Positions 45,525-53,544 of a stretch of 64,000 nt of DNA are shown here, piece after piece. The notes under the pieces are model-generated. The model was not told where the DNA came from. It worked only from the letters and a program-made list of their open reading frames with translations, and made no database searches. Each line of letters begins with the position of its first letter. Within the stretch, counting starts at the first letter, position 1. The stretch comes from JANNNF01 sp963772935 (GTDB lineage Bacteria; Pseudomonadota; Alphaproteobacteria; Rhodobacterales; Rhodobacteraceae): contig CAVYZK010000007.1 of assembly GCA_963772935.1 (NCBI GenBank), forward strand, positions 496,001-560,000, read 5' to 3'. Both the position numbers and the translations under genes were made by a program.

Positions 45525-46300
45525 ACGATCTGTTTGAACTGCTGACCGTGTTGACCGGTCTGGGGCAGGACATGCTGTGGACGGGGTTCATCGTGCTGTT
45601 GCGCGTGGGGGCTGTGATGGCGCTGCTGCCTGCGTTTGGGGAACAGGCGGTGCCGCAGCGGGTCAAACTGGTGCTGGCCTTGGCCTTTACGGCGATCACG
45701 GCGCCAGCCGTGGCATCCGATGTCGCCCCTTTTCGCGGAATGCTGGCGCTGCCTTTGGCGACCGAAGTCGTTGCGGGGTTGGTTGTCGGTCTGGGTCTGC
45801 GGCTGTGCATCTTTGCTTTGCAGATCGCGGGGGCGATGGCTGCACAGGCCACGTCCCTGTCGCAATTATTCGCGGGGTCCGGTGCCGAGCCGCAAGCGGC
45901 GATTGGCCATCTTTTGCTGATGGCGGGGCTGGCTTTGGCGGTGGCGGGGGGCTTGCATGTGCGGGCGGCAGAACTGATCATCCTGTCGTATGACGTGATG
46001 CCGGCGGGTCAGATGCCGGGAGCCGCTGATCTGGCCGATTGGGGGCTTGCGCGGATAGCCCATGCGTTTGCGCTCGGGTTTTCGCTGGCGGCCCCGTTTA
46101 CCATTGCCTCGCTGATCTACAATCTGGCGATCGGGGTGATCAATCGGGCCATGCCGCAATTGATGGTATCTCTGGTGGGGGCACCCGCCCTGACTTTGGG
46201 AGGGCTGGTTCTGCTGGCCATTGCGGCACCATTGGCCTTGGTGATCTGGCAGGCCGATCTTGCCGCCCACTATGCCAACCCGTTCGGGACATTGCCATGA
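45521..46300 (+). CDS. fliR: Flagellar export gate protein FliR
   Basis: A 259-residue multi-helix membrane protein. FliR hallmarks are LLRVGAVMALLPAFGEQAVPQRVKLVLALA (key part PAFGEQAVPQRVKL), the conserved QAVPxRVK turn, and AAPFTIASLIYNLAIGVINRAMPQL with the NRAMPQ signature. It completes the FliPQR gate with fliP (34856) and fliQ (50811). Overlaps of four bases with flhA and flhB indicate coupled translation. Confidence 0.93.
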   Translation: MNDLFELLTVLTGLGQDMLWTGFIVLLRVGAVMALLPAFGEQAVPQRVKLVLALAFTAITAPAVASDVAPFRGMLALPLATEVVAGLVVGLGLRLCIFALQIAGAMAAQATSLSQLFAGSGAEPQAAIGHLLLMAGLALAVAGGLHVRAAELIILSYDVMPAGQMPGAADLADWGLARIAHAFALGFSLAAPFTIASLIYNLAIGVINRAMPQLMVSLVGAPALTLGGLVLLAIAAPLALVIWQADLAAHYANPFGTLP

Positions 46301-47376
46301 GCGGCGAAGACGATGAGGGCAAGGAACACGAGGCCTCACAACGCAAGCTGGAGCAGGCGCGTGAAAAGGGTGAAATCCCACGCTCGCCCGATCTTTTGAC
46401 GGCGGCGTCTTACGCAGGACTCTTGGTCGCGGCACTTGGTTTTGGCGGTGCTGCGCTGCAACAGGTGGGGCAGGCGGGCAGCGTTTTGCTGGATCAATCC
46501 TCGCCATTGTCGCGGCAGGCAGCCTCGGGGTTTGCGCAACCCTTGGGTGACATTTTACTAAACATGGTGCGGCCTGTCTGGCCCTTGATGATGATCCCGG
46601 CAATCGCCGTTTGCGCGGTCGTCTTTGTGACCAAGGGCTGGCTTTTTACGCCCGACAAACTGAGCTTCCGTCTTTCGCGCATTTCACCAGTCGCCAACTT
46701 TGGCCAGAAATTCGGCCGCAACGGCTTGTTCGAGTTTGGCAAAAGCTTTGCCAAACTTTGCATCGTCTCCGCGCTGCTGGGTCTGTTCCTGACGCGTCGG
46801 GCCAATGATATTCTGGCGACCCAGAGTCTGGAGCCTGCAGCGGCAACGGGGGTTCTGCTGCGCCTGATGGTCGAATTTCTGACCCTGATCCTGGCGATTT
46901 CGGCGGTGATGGGCGGGCTTGACTACCTTTGGCAATGGGCCGAGCACCGGCGGCGCAACCGGATGTCGCGGCAGGATCAGATTGAGGAGGCCCGCGAATC
47001 CGATGGCGACCCGCACCAGAAAGCCGCCCGTCGCGCCCGGGCGCAGGAAATCGCGACCAATCGGATGCTGGCGGATGTGGCTACGGCCGACGTGATTGTG
47101 GTGAACCCGACGCATTATGCCGTGGCCCTGAAATGGAACCGCGCAGATCGCCATGCGCCGATCTGTGTCGCAAAAGGCATGGATGAAATTGCAGCCCGCA
47201 TTCGCGAACGTGCGGCGATTGGCGGGGTGCCGCTGCACCGCGACCCGCCCACGGCCCGTGCGATTTATGCCAGCGTCGAGGTGGGGCAGCCGATCCGGCG
47301 CGAGCATTTCCGCGCCGTCGCGGCCGCCATCCGCTTTGCCGAAGCGATGCGCAAAAAAGCCCGGAGGGGGCAATGA
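46297..47376 (+). CDS. flhB: Flagellar export switch protein FlhB
   Basis: A 359-residue protein with a cytoplasmic N-terminus typical of the family (QRKLEQAREKGEIPRSPDL), four membrane helices and an autocleaving cytoplasmic domain. The NPTH motif is at 270-273, where self-cleavage between N and P switches export from hook to filament subunits together with FliK (57285). The start at 46297 overlaps the fliR stop by ATGA. An ATGA at the stop suggests that the following small gene originally began at 47373. Confidence 0.94.
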   Translation: MSGEDDEGKEHEASQRKLEQAREKGEIPRSPDLLTAASYAGLLVAALGFGGAALQQVGQAGSVLLDQSSPLSRQAASGFAQPLGDILLNMVRPVWPLMMIPAIAVCAVVFVTKGWLFTPDKLSFRLSRISPVANFGQKFGRNGLFEFGKSFAKLCIVSALLGLFLTRRANDILATQSLEPAAATGVLLRLMVEFLTLILAISAVMGGLDYLWQWAEHRRRNRMSRQDQIEEARESDGDPHQKAARRARAQEIATNRMLADVATADVIVVNPTHYAVALKWNRADRHAPICVAKGMDEIAARIRERAAIGGVPLHRDPPTARAIYASVEVGQPIRREHFRAVAAAIRFAEAMRKKARRGQ

Positions 47377-47418
47377 AACAGGCACGACGATCTCCGCAAT
47401 CTTGGGGCACTGACGCAG

Positions 47419-47709
47419 ATGGTGCTGGATGTGCGCCTCGCGCGGTTGACCGAGGCGGCCTCTGCGCGCGACGCGAGCCTCGCGCAACTGGCCATTCTGG
47501 CGCAGCCAGTGCAGGGCAGTGAGCCGTTTGATATTGCCCAAGCGCAGGTTCAACTGACCTATGATCGTTGGGCCGAGGCGCGGCGGGCTGAAATCAATCT
47601 GGTTCTGGCCCGGCAAACCGCCGAATGGATGCAGGCCCGCGCGGACGCGAGCCTGGCTTTCGGTCGGTCTGATGTGTTGCGTCGGCTGATCGCGAAAGCG
47701 CAGCGTTAA
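47419..47709 (+). CDS. Small coiled-coil flagellar protein, possibly FliJ-like; 5' end probably frameshifted
   Basis: A 96-residue, helix-rich protein (LARLTEAASARDASLAQLAIL, then FDIAQAQVQLTYDRWAEARRAE) with heptad-like spacing, as in FliJ-type export chaperones; the family itself is not certain. Coding pattern runs upstream of the ATG without an in-frame start. An ATG at 47373 overlapping the flhB stop would join it as MKQHDDLRNLGALTQMVLD if one G near 47381 were removed. So the true gene is probably 47373-47709 with an indel. Its end overlaps the convergent second fliL by four bases. Confidence 0.6.
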   Translation: MVLDVRLARLTEAASARDASLAQLAILAQPVQGSEPFDIAQAQVQLTYDRWAEARRAEINLVLARQTAEWMQARADASLAFGRSDVLRRLIAKAQR

Positions 47710-48152
47710 CTGTCTTGCCGCACAATCTCGACAATCAAGACATCGGTCACCAGTTCGGCGGCCGCCTTGGTGGCGGTTTCCATCAACGCGGCGCGCAGTA
47801 GCACCAGGTTGGCACCGTCGGTGAAGGCACCCCGAAAACCACCGGCGTTGGCATGGTCAAACAGCACCTGCAAAAACGCATCGCGCAGTTTCGGCTCGAT
47901 TGCATAGACTGCTTCAGTGCTGCCCGCCGTCACCTCAAGGCTCAGCGACAGCACCACCATGGCGGTGACACGCCCGCCTTCGACAACCGGGATCACGAAT
48001 TGGTTCGACATTTTCACATATTCGGGCGGCGCTTTTGGCTCTTGGTGCTCGGCCATTTCGGCAGGCTCTGCAGGATGACGCAGGAAAATTCCCGCGCCCG
48101 CCCCGGCCCCAAGACCCACCATTGCCAGTATCAGCGGAATGAGTTTGCCCAT
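47706..48152 (-). CDS. FliL-family protein (second copy)
   Basis: A 148-residue protein with an N-terminal membrane helix (LIPLILAMVGLGAGAGAGIFL), a proline-rich linker and a periplasmic FliL-like domain (YVKMSNQFVIPVVEGGRVTAMVVLSLSLEV in part; PKLRDAFLQVLF). It is clearly diverged from the FliL at 38122. It lies three bases after flgH, at the end of the operon flgF-flgG-flgA-flgH. Stator or basal-body association is inferred from family. Confidence 0.82.
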   Translation of the reverse strand: MGKLIPLILAMVGLGAGAGAGIFLRHPAEPAEMAEHQEPKAPPEYVKMSNQFVIPVVEGGRVTAMVVLSLSLEVTAGSTEAVYAIEPKLRDAFLQVLFDHANAGGFRGAFTDGANLVLLRAALMETATKAAAELVTDVLIVEIVRQDS

Positions 48153-48155
48153 GGG

Positions 48156-48878
48156 TCAGAACGGCAGCAGGATGTCGGCAACCTGCTGTCCATAGCGCGG
48201 TTGCTGCACATCGGTGATCTGGCCGCGCCCCCCATAGGAAATCCGCGCGCCGGCGATCTTGTCATAGGTGATTTCGTTCTGGCGCGAGATGTCGATGGGC
48301 CGCACATAGCCGGTGATCAGCAATTCGCGCAACTCATTGTTCACGCGCACTTCTTGCTGCCCTTCCAACCGCAACACCCCGTTCGGCAATTCTTCCACCA
48401 CCGTCGCCGCCACCCGCAGGGTCAGTTTTTCGTTGCGGCTGACCGACCCGTTGCCCTTGTAGCTGGAACTGGAATTGGTCTCGACCGCATCGGCCATGCT
48501 TGCGCCTTCGGGTAGTTTTTCATCCAGCCGTTGAGGGATGCCGAACAGCGACGGCACGCCCATGGATTCGCCGCCCGACCGTGTGCGCCCGGTGCTGTTG
48601 GAAATCTGAGCAGAATCGTCGATCTCAATCACGACGGTCAGGATATCGCCCGTCTGCGCGGCCCTTCGATCGCCGAACAGCGAGTTCGTCCCCGCCGTCC
48701 ACAAGGACGACGCGTCGGTCGGGCCGGAGGGATCGGCGTATTCTGGCAGCGCAGTCGAATACATCGCGTGGTGCTGATAGCTGCCTTCCAGCGGCGAAAA
48801 GTCAGGCGCACGGCCCACCTGTTGCAGCTTGCCGCAGGCGGCAAGTGACAGGCTGGCGAGGATCAGAATTGGTCGCAT
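48156..48878 (-). CDS. flgH: Flagellar L-ring lipoprotein FlgH
   Basis: A 240-residue outer-membrane lipoprotein. The signal peptide ends with the lipobox LSLAAC, acylated at C15. L-ring motifs follow: SLWTAGTNSLFGDRRAAQTGDILTVVIEIDDSAQISNST, in key parts LFGDRRAAQTGDILTVVI, then NGVLRLEGQQEVRVNNE and LLITGYVRPIDI near the end. The ATG at 48878 follows GGAGCCTTC and is preferred to upstream starts because it places the lipobox correctly. Together with FlgI it forms the rod bushing. Confidence 0.93.
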   Translation of the reverse strand: MRPILILASLSLAACGKLQQVGRAPDFSPLEGSYQHHAMYSTALPEYADPSGPTDASSLWTAGTNSLFGDRRAAQTGDILTVVIEIDDSAQISNSTGRTRSGGESMGVPSLFGIPQRLDEKLPEGASMADAVETNSSSSYKGNGSVSRNEKLTLRVAATVVEELPNGVLRLEGQQEVRVNNELRELLITGYVRPIDISRQNEITYDKIAGARISYGGRGQITDVQQPRYGQQVADILLPF

Positions 48879-48888
48879 GAAGGCTCCT

Positions 48889-49302
48889 TCAGGATTGCGG
48901 GCCAACGCGCACCACGCCATCCGGGCCAATCTGGCCGGTGACGGTGGTGCGTGAGGCAAGGTTCATCACCCGGATCACATCGCCGGTCCCACCCCGGGCC
49001 AAAGCGCGGCCTTCGGTCAGGATGGACAGCGCACCCGCGCGATAGATCAGCGGCACAATCTGGTTGCGGTCGATCAGGGCGGGGGGGCCGATATCTTGCG
49101 CGCGGATGGCGCGGCCGGGGTAGATGGCGATCCGCGCCTCCATCCCTATGGCGGTCAGCGGGTCGTCCAAGGCCCCGGGAATCGCAGCCTCAACCAGTGT
49201 CACATCCTCTGGCCCCAGCACGGCCATCGCGCGGATGGTCCGGTTGGCGACCAGACTGTCGGCCATCGCGGCGGTCGGCAGCAGAAACAGCAGCCGCCAC
49301 AT
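48889..49302 (-). CDS. flgA: Flagellar P-ring assembly chaperone FlgA
   Basis: A 137-residue exported protein with a short signal peptide (WRLLFLLPTAAMA). The SAF-type domain (VANRTIRAMAVLGPEDVTLVE), YPGRAIRAQDIGPP and the C-terminal GTGDVIRVMNLASRTTVTGQI (in part VIRVMNLASRTTVTG) are typical of FlgA, which helps FlgI assemble in the periplasm. It is shorter than enterobacterial FlgA, as is usual in alphaproteobacteria. Its start overlaps the flgG stop by one base, and flgH follows. Confidence 0.9.
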   Translation of the reverse strand: MWRLLFLLPTAAMADSLVANRTIRAMAVLGPEDVTLVEAAIPGALDDPLTAIGMEARIAIYPGRAIRAQDIGPPALIDRNQIVPLIYRAGALSILTEGRALARGGTGDVIRVMNLASRTTVTGQIGPDGVVRVGPQS

Positions 49303-50087
49303 CAGCGCACCTGCGTGGTGGCAGACAGCATCTGGTCGGCGGCGGTGATGACCTTGGCGTTCAACTCATACCCGCGCTGCGCCTTGATCAGTTCCGTCAC
49401 CTCGCGCACGGCATCGACGCTGCTTTCCTCCAGATAGCCCTGCCGCAGGGTGCCCAGACCATCAATCCCGGGGGTGCCGACAAGCGCCGGGCCAGAGGCC
49501 GGGCTTTCGAGGAACAGGTTCGATCCCATCGCCTCCAGCCCCTTTTCGTTGGTAAAGCCCACCAGGTTCAACTGACCCAGCAGTTCGGGTTCGACCCGGT
49601 CGGCGAAATAGGCGTAGACCTCGCCTTCCGCATTGATCGACAGGCTGCGCGCATCGGACGGAATCGTCAGGCCGGGGGCGACGGTATAGCCGTCCGAGGT
49701 GACGATCAGCCCCTCACCCGTGCGTTTCAGCGCGCCGTCGCGGGTGTAGCCGGAATTGCCGGCGGGCAGCGTGACCTCAAGGTAGCCCTTGCCCTCTATC
49801 GCCACATCCAGATCGCCGCCAGTTTGCGCCAAAGTGCCTTGCGCCAGCACCACCGAAACCGAAGTGGGCCGCACGCCAAGCCCGATCTGGATGCCGGTTG
49901 GCAGCACTGTGCCACTTTGCGAGGAGATCGTCCCTGGCCGGGCAACCTGTTGATAATGCAGGTCAGCAAAGTCTGCCCGCAGGGCGTTGTAGCCCGTGGT
50001 GGACATGTTGGCGAGGTTTTGTGACACCACATCGACCCGCATCTGCTGGGCCGCCATGCCGGTGGCCGCAATCTGAAGGGCTTTCAT
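49302..50087 (-). CDS. flgG: Flagellar distal rod protein FlgG
   Basis: A 261-residue rod protein beginning MKALQIAATGMAAQQMRVDVVSQNLANMSTTGY, recognised in parts (ALQIAATGMAAQQ and VVSQNLANMSTTGYNA). Further marks are GIQIGLGVRPTSV, the family's GNLQ-type QTGGDLDVAIEGKGYLEV pattern, and the C-terminal NAKVITAADQMLSAT. Length is exactly that of FlgG. It is exported to form the distal rod. GGAGGCTCC-type purines precede the start; it follows flgF by nine bases. Confidence 0.94.
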   Translation of the reverse strand: MKALQIAATGMAAQQMRVDVVSQNLANMSTTGYNALRADFADLHYQQVARPGTISSQSGTVLPTGIQIGLGVRPTSVSVVLAQGTLAQTGGDLDVAIEGKGYLEVTLPAGNSGYTRDGALKRTGEGLIVTSDGYTVAPGLTIPSDARSLSINAEGEVYAYFADRVEPELLGQLNLVGFTNEKGLEAMGSNLFLESPASGPALVGTPGIDGLGTLRQGYLEESSVDAVREVTELIKAQRGYELNAKVITAADQMLSATTQVR

Positions 50088-50096
50088 CGGAGGCTC

Positions 50097-50807
50097 CTAT
50101 CGGCCAAGCGTTTCAATGACGCCGCGCAGGCGGCTGTCTTCGGTATCAAGGAATTTCTGGCCCATCTCATAGGCGCGCTGCACTTCGATCATCCGGGCAA
50201 TTTCGGACACGGGTTCGACATTGCTGTCTTCGAGATGGCCTTGCAGGATCACTGCCCCTTCGACAGGCTCCATCGCTTCGGCGGCAAACAGCGTACCCGC
50301 CTGATGCCGCAGGGTCAGCGGGTCGGACGGTGCCCATAACCCCACGCGGGTCAAAGGCGCGCCATCGGCAGACAGGGTGCCGTCCTGCCCCATCGCCACG
50401 ACCCGCGCGTTCGGCGGAACAAACACCGGCGCGCCGCCCTGATCCAGCAGGCGATAGCCATCGTTGTTCACCAACTCCCCCGCCGCAGATGGCGTAAAGC
50501 TGCCCGCCCGCGTCAGGCGTTCGCCATCGGGCGTCTCAATCAGAAAGAACCCCTCGCCCTGGATGGCAAAATCATAGGTGCCCCCGGTCTGGCTGACGCC
50601 TGCCTGCGTCAGGTCGATCGCGCGTGTATTGCCCCGCGCCATCGACAGCGACGGATCATCGCCCATCCGCGCGACATACTCGGAAAACACCATCCCTTCG
50701 CGCCGGAACCCGGTGGTTGAGATGTTGGCGATGTTCTGCGCCACCATCTGCATTTCGCGCATGAGGCCGGATTGTCGGGTCAGCGTGGTGTAGCCTGCGG
50801 CATCCAT
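50097..50807 (-). CDS. flgF: Flagellar proximal rod protein FlgF
   Basis: A 236-residue rod protein. The N-terminus has LTRQSGLMREMQMVAQNIANISTTGFRREG in family form (AQNIANISTTGFRRE), the middle GTYDFAIQGEGFFLIETPDG and the C-terminus IARMIEVQRAYEMGQKFL. Both the FlgG-like start and shorter length fit FlgF. It lies between fliQ (three bases upstream) and flgG. It forms part of the proximal rod with FlgB and FlgC encoded further up the same operon. Confidence 0.92.
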   Translation of the reverse strand: MDAAGYTTLTRQSGLMREMQMVAQNIANISTTGFRREGMVFSEYVARMGDDPSLSMARGNTRAIDLTQAGVSQTGGTYDFAIQGEGFFLIETPDGERLTRAGSFTPSAAGELVNNDGYRLLDQGGAPVFVPPNARVVAMGQDGTLSADGAPLTRVGLWAPSDPLTLRHQAGTLFAAEAMEPVEGAVILQGHLEDSNVEPVSEIARMIEVQRAYEMGQKFLDTEDSRLRGVIETLGR

Positions 50808-50810
50808 GGT

Positions 50811-51077
50811 TCAGCTTCCTGCGATCATCGGGATGATATGGTCGGTGAAAAACGACACGAGGGTGGAGGTCATGAAGCTCATCGAGACCCAGAACACCGC
50901 CAGCATCGCCCCTACCTTGGGCACGAAGGTCAGGGTCATTTCCTGCACCGATGTCAGCGCCTGAAACAGACCGATGCTGACCCCGGCGATCAGTGCGACA
51001 GTCAGCAGCGGGGCCGAGATTTGCACCGCAATCCACAGGCCCTGTCGCAGCGTGTCGAAGATCATTGCCTCGGTCAT
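50811..51077 (-). CDS. fliQ: Flagellar export gate protein FliQ
   Basis: At 88 residues, with two membrane helices (ISAPLLTVALIAGVSIGLFQALT in part, and FVPKVGAMLAVFWVSMSFMTSTLVSFF in part), it is a typical FliQ. It belongs to the FliPQR export gate, whose other genes are at 34856 and 45521. It starts three bases after the fliE stop and precedes flgF with the same spacing. Confidence 0.92.
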   Translation of the reverse strand: MTEAMIFDTLRQGLWIAVQISAPLLTVALIAGVSIGLFQALTSVQEMTLTFVPKVGAMLAVFWVSMSFMTSTLVSFFTDHIIPMIAGS

Positions 51078-51080
51078 GGG

Positions 51081-51365
51081 TCAGACCGGCATCCGCAGGA
51101 TTTCCTGATACGCCTCAACCACCCGGTCACGCACGGTGGCAACCGTTTCGACCGCCAGTTGCGAGGAGGCAAGCGCCTGCACCAAGGCGTGCGGGTCGGC
51201 ATTGCCGGTCATTGCGGCCTTGGCGGTGCGTTCATGGTCGGCAAGGGCATCGGTGAAATTCTCCACCAGATCCCCCATCACAGACCCGCCAGACTGCGGC
51301 TGTGGGGCCGCGGCCGTGCGGGCCTGTGCGTAGGTTTTCGCTGCAATAGAGGTGCTAAGTTCCAT
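51081..51365 (-). CDS. fliE: Flagellar MS-ring/rod junction protein FliE
   Basis: A 94-residue protein with the FliE C-terminal pattern: VENFTDALADHERTAKAAMTGNADPHALVQALASSQLAVETVATVRDRVVEAYQEILRMPV, key parts ADPHALVQALASSQLAVETV and VEAYQEILRMPV. FliE links the MS ring to the rod and is the first rod protein exported. Its position between flgC and fliQ is standard. Confidence 0.93.
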   Translation of the reverse strand: MELSTSIAAKTYAQARTAAAPQPQSGGSVMGDLVENFTDALADHERTAKAAMTGNADPHALVQALASSQLAVETVATVRDRVVEAYQEILRMPV

Positions 51366-51383
51366 TCTGGTCTCTCCTCGGGG

Positions 51384-51764
51384 TTAACGGCGCAGCAGGT
51401 CGAACAGGCTGGTCGTCATTTGACGGGCCTGATCGAACATCCTGAGGTTCGCCTCGTAGCTGCGCTGCGCTTCGCGCGCGTCAGCGATTTCGATCACCAG
51501 ATCGACATTCGAGCCGTCGTAGTGACCACTTTCGTCCGCCAGCGGGTGGCCGGGGTCGTAAATCTGTGTCAATTCGCTGCGGTCCAGCCGCACACGGCCC
51601 GGCTCGACCAGCCCGGTGTCCATCGCCTCGTCAAAGCTGACCGTTTTGCGGTGGTAGCCGGGGGTATCGGCGTTGGCGATGTTTTCAGACACATGGCGCA
51701 AGCGCATGGCTTGTGCCTGCATGCCCGCTGCGGCCTGATTGAGGGAGGTGAAAAGATCGCTCAT
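51384..51764 (-). CDS. flgC: Flagellar proximal rod protein FlgC
   Basis: A 126-residue rod protein: LFTSLNQAAAGMQAQAMRLRHVSENIANADTPGYHRK, key part SENIANADTPGYHRK, and the C-terminal SYEANLRMFDQARQMTTSLFDLLRR. ATG at 51764 follows GAGGGGCAG and starts at the conserved helix; an upstream ATG at 51785 lies in the end of flgB. It forms the proximal rod with FlgB and FlgF. Confidence 0.93.
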   Translation of the reverse strand: MSDLFTSLNQAAAGMQAQAMRLRHVSENIANADTPGYHRKTVSFDEAMDTGLVEPGRVRLDRSELTQIYDPGHPLADESGHYDGSNVDLVIEIADAREAQRSYEANLRMFDQARQMTTSLFDLLRR

Positions 51765-51771
51765 CTGCCCC

Positions 51772-52149
51772 TCACTTCCGGCCAAGGCTGGCGCGGATCA
51801 CATCGGACGTGGACCGATAGATCGCGAGGGCCATGTCATGCGCCTGCCGGGTTTCCACCGCCTTTACCATTTCGCCTTCCAGCGAGACGGTGTTGCCATT
51901 GGGGCTGGCGGCCCCGCTGCCTGCCACGGTGATGGGGTCTGTATTACCAGATATGCCACTAAAATGGCCCGAACGAGTGCTGCGCATCGCATGGTCGCCC
52001 TGATAGACCTCGGCAAAAGGCACCAGATCCTGCGCCTTGAAACCAGGGGTATCGGCATTGGCAATATTGCGAGAGATGACGCCCATACGCGCCCCCTCAT
52101 ATTGCGCCATGCTTTGCGCCGTGCGGATGATTTCTAGTTTCTCAAACAT
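51772..52149 (-). CDS. flgB: Flagellar proximal rod protein FlgB
   Basis: A 125-residue rod protein starting MFEKLEIIRTAQSM, with SRNIANADTPGFKAQDL as the axial-protein signature and ALAIYRSTSDVIRASLGRK at the C-terminus. ATG at 52149 lies behind GAGGAAGAA. It is the first gene of the long minus-strand operon flgB-flgC-fliE-fliQ-flgF-flgG-flgA-flgH-fliL. The divergent fliI starts 85 bases away; the gap contains CTTAAGG but no box with a seven-base spacer. Confidence 0.92.
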   Translation of the reverse strand: MFEKLEIIRTAQSMAQYEGARMGVISRNIANADTPGFKAQDLVPFAEVYQGDHAMRSTRSGHFSGISGNTDPITVAGSGAASPNGNTVSLEGEMVKAVETRQAHDMALAIYRSTSDVIRASLGRK

Positions 52150-52233
52150 CGGGATTTCTTCCTCGACCAACTTCACCAAGGCTTAAGGGTGATTCCTTTA
52201 GAAAGGGTAAGCAGCGAACAAAGGGAGAATCCC

Positions 52234-53544
52234 ATGACCGGAATATTTGATGCACTTCGGGCAGAAATAGGCTCTGTGCAGGCGATAGTGCCGATTGGGC
52301 GGGTGTCGGAAACCGGGAAAGGCACGGTCACGGTGGTGGGACTGCCGCAAGCCGCACTTGGCGACAGGGTGCGAATCGAGGCCGGACCTGCGGTTCTGTC
52401 GGGCGAGGTTTTGCGCCTGTCACGCGACGGCGCGACGGTGCTGCCGGATGGCGACGCGCAAGGGCTGGTGATCGGCGACCGAGTGGCCTTGCTGGGCCGG
52501 GCCGAGATTGCGCCGGATGACAGTTGGATCGGGCGGATCATCGACCCCTACGGCGCGCCGCTGGACGGGCGACCACTGCTGCGCGGCCCGGTGTCACGGG
52601 CGTTGCGCGCACAGGCCCCGGCAGCGGCGACCCGGCGCAGGTTGGGCGAGCGAATGGAGACCGGTGTCGCCGTATTCGACACGCTTTTGCCCTTGGTGCA
52701 GGGTCAACGGATCGGGCTGTTCGCGGGGTCTGGGGTGGGAAAATCCTCTCTGCTGGCCAAGTTCGCGCGCGGGGTTAAGGCCGATGTGGTGGTGATTGCG
52801 CTGGTCGGTGAACGGGGGCGAGAGTTGCGCGAGTTTACCGACCGTGTGCTGGGGCCTGCGGGCATGGCGCGGTCGGTAATTGTGACGGCGACGTCAGATA
52901 TGTCCCCCCTGACTCGCCGCCGTTGTGCCTTGTCGGCGATGGCGGTGGCGGAACATTTCCGCGATCAGGGTCTGCAAGTGCTGTTTCTGGCCGATTCCAT
53001 CACCCGCTTTGCCGAGGCACACCGCGAGGTGGCGTTGGCGGCAGGGGAGGAGGCATCGCTGCGGGGCTATCCGCCATCCCTGTCGCACGCGATCATGGGG
53101 CTGGCGGAACGCGCGGGCCCGGGGCCGGAAGGCTCGGGCGATATTACGGCGGTATTTTCGGTGCTGGTAGCGGGGTCGGATATGGATGAACCGGTGGCCG
53201 ATATCCTGCGCGGGGTGCTGGACGGGCATGTGGTGATGGACCGCAAGATTGCCGAACGTGGGCGTTATCCGGCGATTGACCTGCTGCGGTCGGTCTCGCG
53301 CAGCCTGCCAGAGGCCGCGAACGAGGAGGAAAATGCGCTGATATCGGACGCCCGCCGGTTGTTGGGGGCCTATGACCGGGCAGAAATGATGATTCAGGCG
53401 GGGCTTTATGCCAAGGGGTCCGATCCGGTGGTGGATCGGGCGATCAAGCTCTGGCCTGCACTGGATGCGTTTCTGGCGGAAATGGCGCCGGAAACCGGGG
53501 TTGAAGGCAGCTTTACGCGTTTGCAGGCTTGTCTGAAAGGGTGA
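52234..53544 (+). CDS. fliI: Flagellar export ATPase FliI
   Basis: A 436-residue F1-beta-like ATPase. The P-loop GSGVGKSS includes K170; Walker B is VLFLADSITRFAEAHRE, in which ADSITRFA is characteristic, and SLRGYPPSL follows. The N-terminal beta-barrel has VSETGKGTVTVVGLPQAALGD. It unfolds export substrates with FliH and FliJ. ATG at 52234 has AGGGAG upstream. It is transcribed alone on the plus strand and ends one base from the convergent DUF1217 gene. Confidence 0.94.
   Translation: MTGIFDALRAEIGSVQAIVPIGRVSETGKGTVTVVGLPQAALGDRVRIEAGPAVLSGEVLRLSRDGATVLPDGDAQGLVIGDRVALLGRAEIAPDDSWIGRIIDPYGAPLDGRPLLRGPVSRALRAQAPAAATRRRLGERMETGVAVFDTLLPLVQGQRIGLFAGSGVGKSSLLAKFARGVKADVVVIALVGERGRELREFTDRVLGPAGMARSVIVTATSDMSPLTRRRCALSAMAVAEHFRDQGLQVLFLADSITRFAEAHREVALAAGEEASLRGYPPSLSHAIMGLAERAGPGPEGSGDITAVFSVLVAGSDMDEPVADILRGVLDGHVVMDRKIAERGRYPAIDLLRSVSRSLPEAANEEENALISDARRLLGAYDRAEMMIQAGLYAKGSDPVVDRAIKLWPALDAFLAEMAPETGVEGSFTRLQACLKG

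Noticed and set aside
46039..46296. N-terminal extension of FlhB
   Set aside because: This part overlaps fliR in another frame; the family N-terminus starts at 46297, with an ATGA overlap.
52150..52233. CtrA box between flgB and fliI
   Set aside because: CTTAAGG is present, but the next TTTAG is not at the seven-base spacing, so it was not called.
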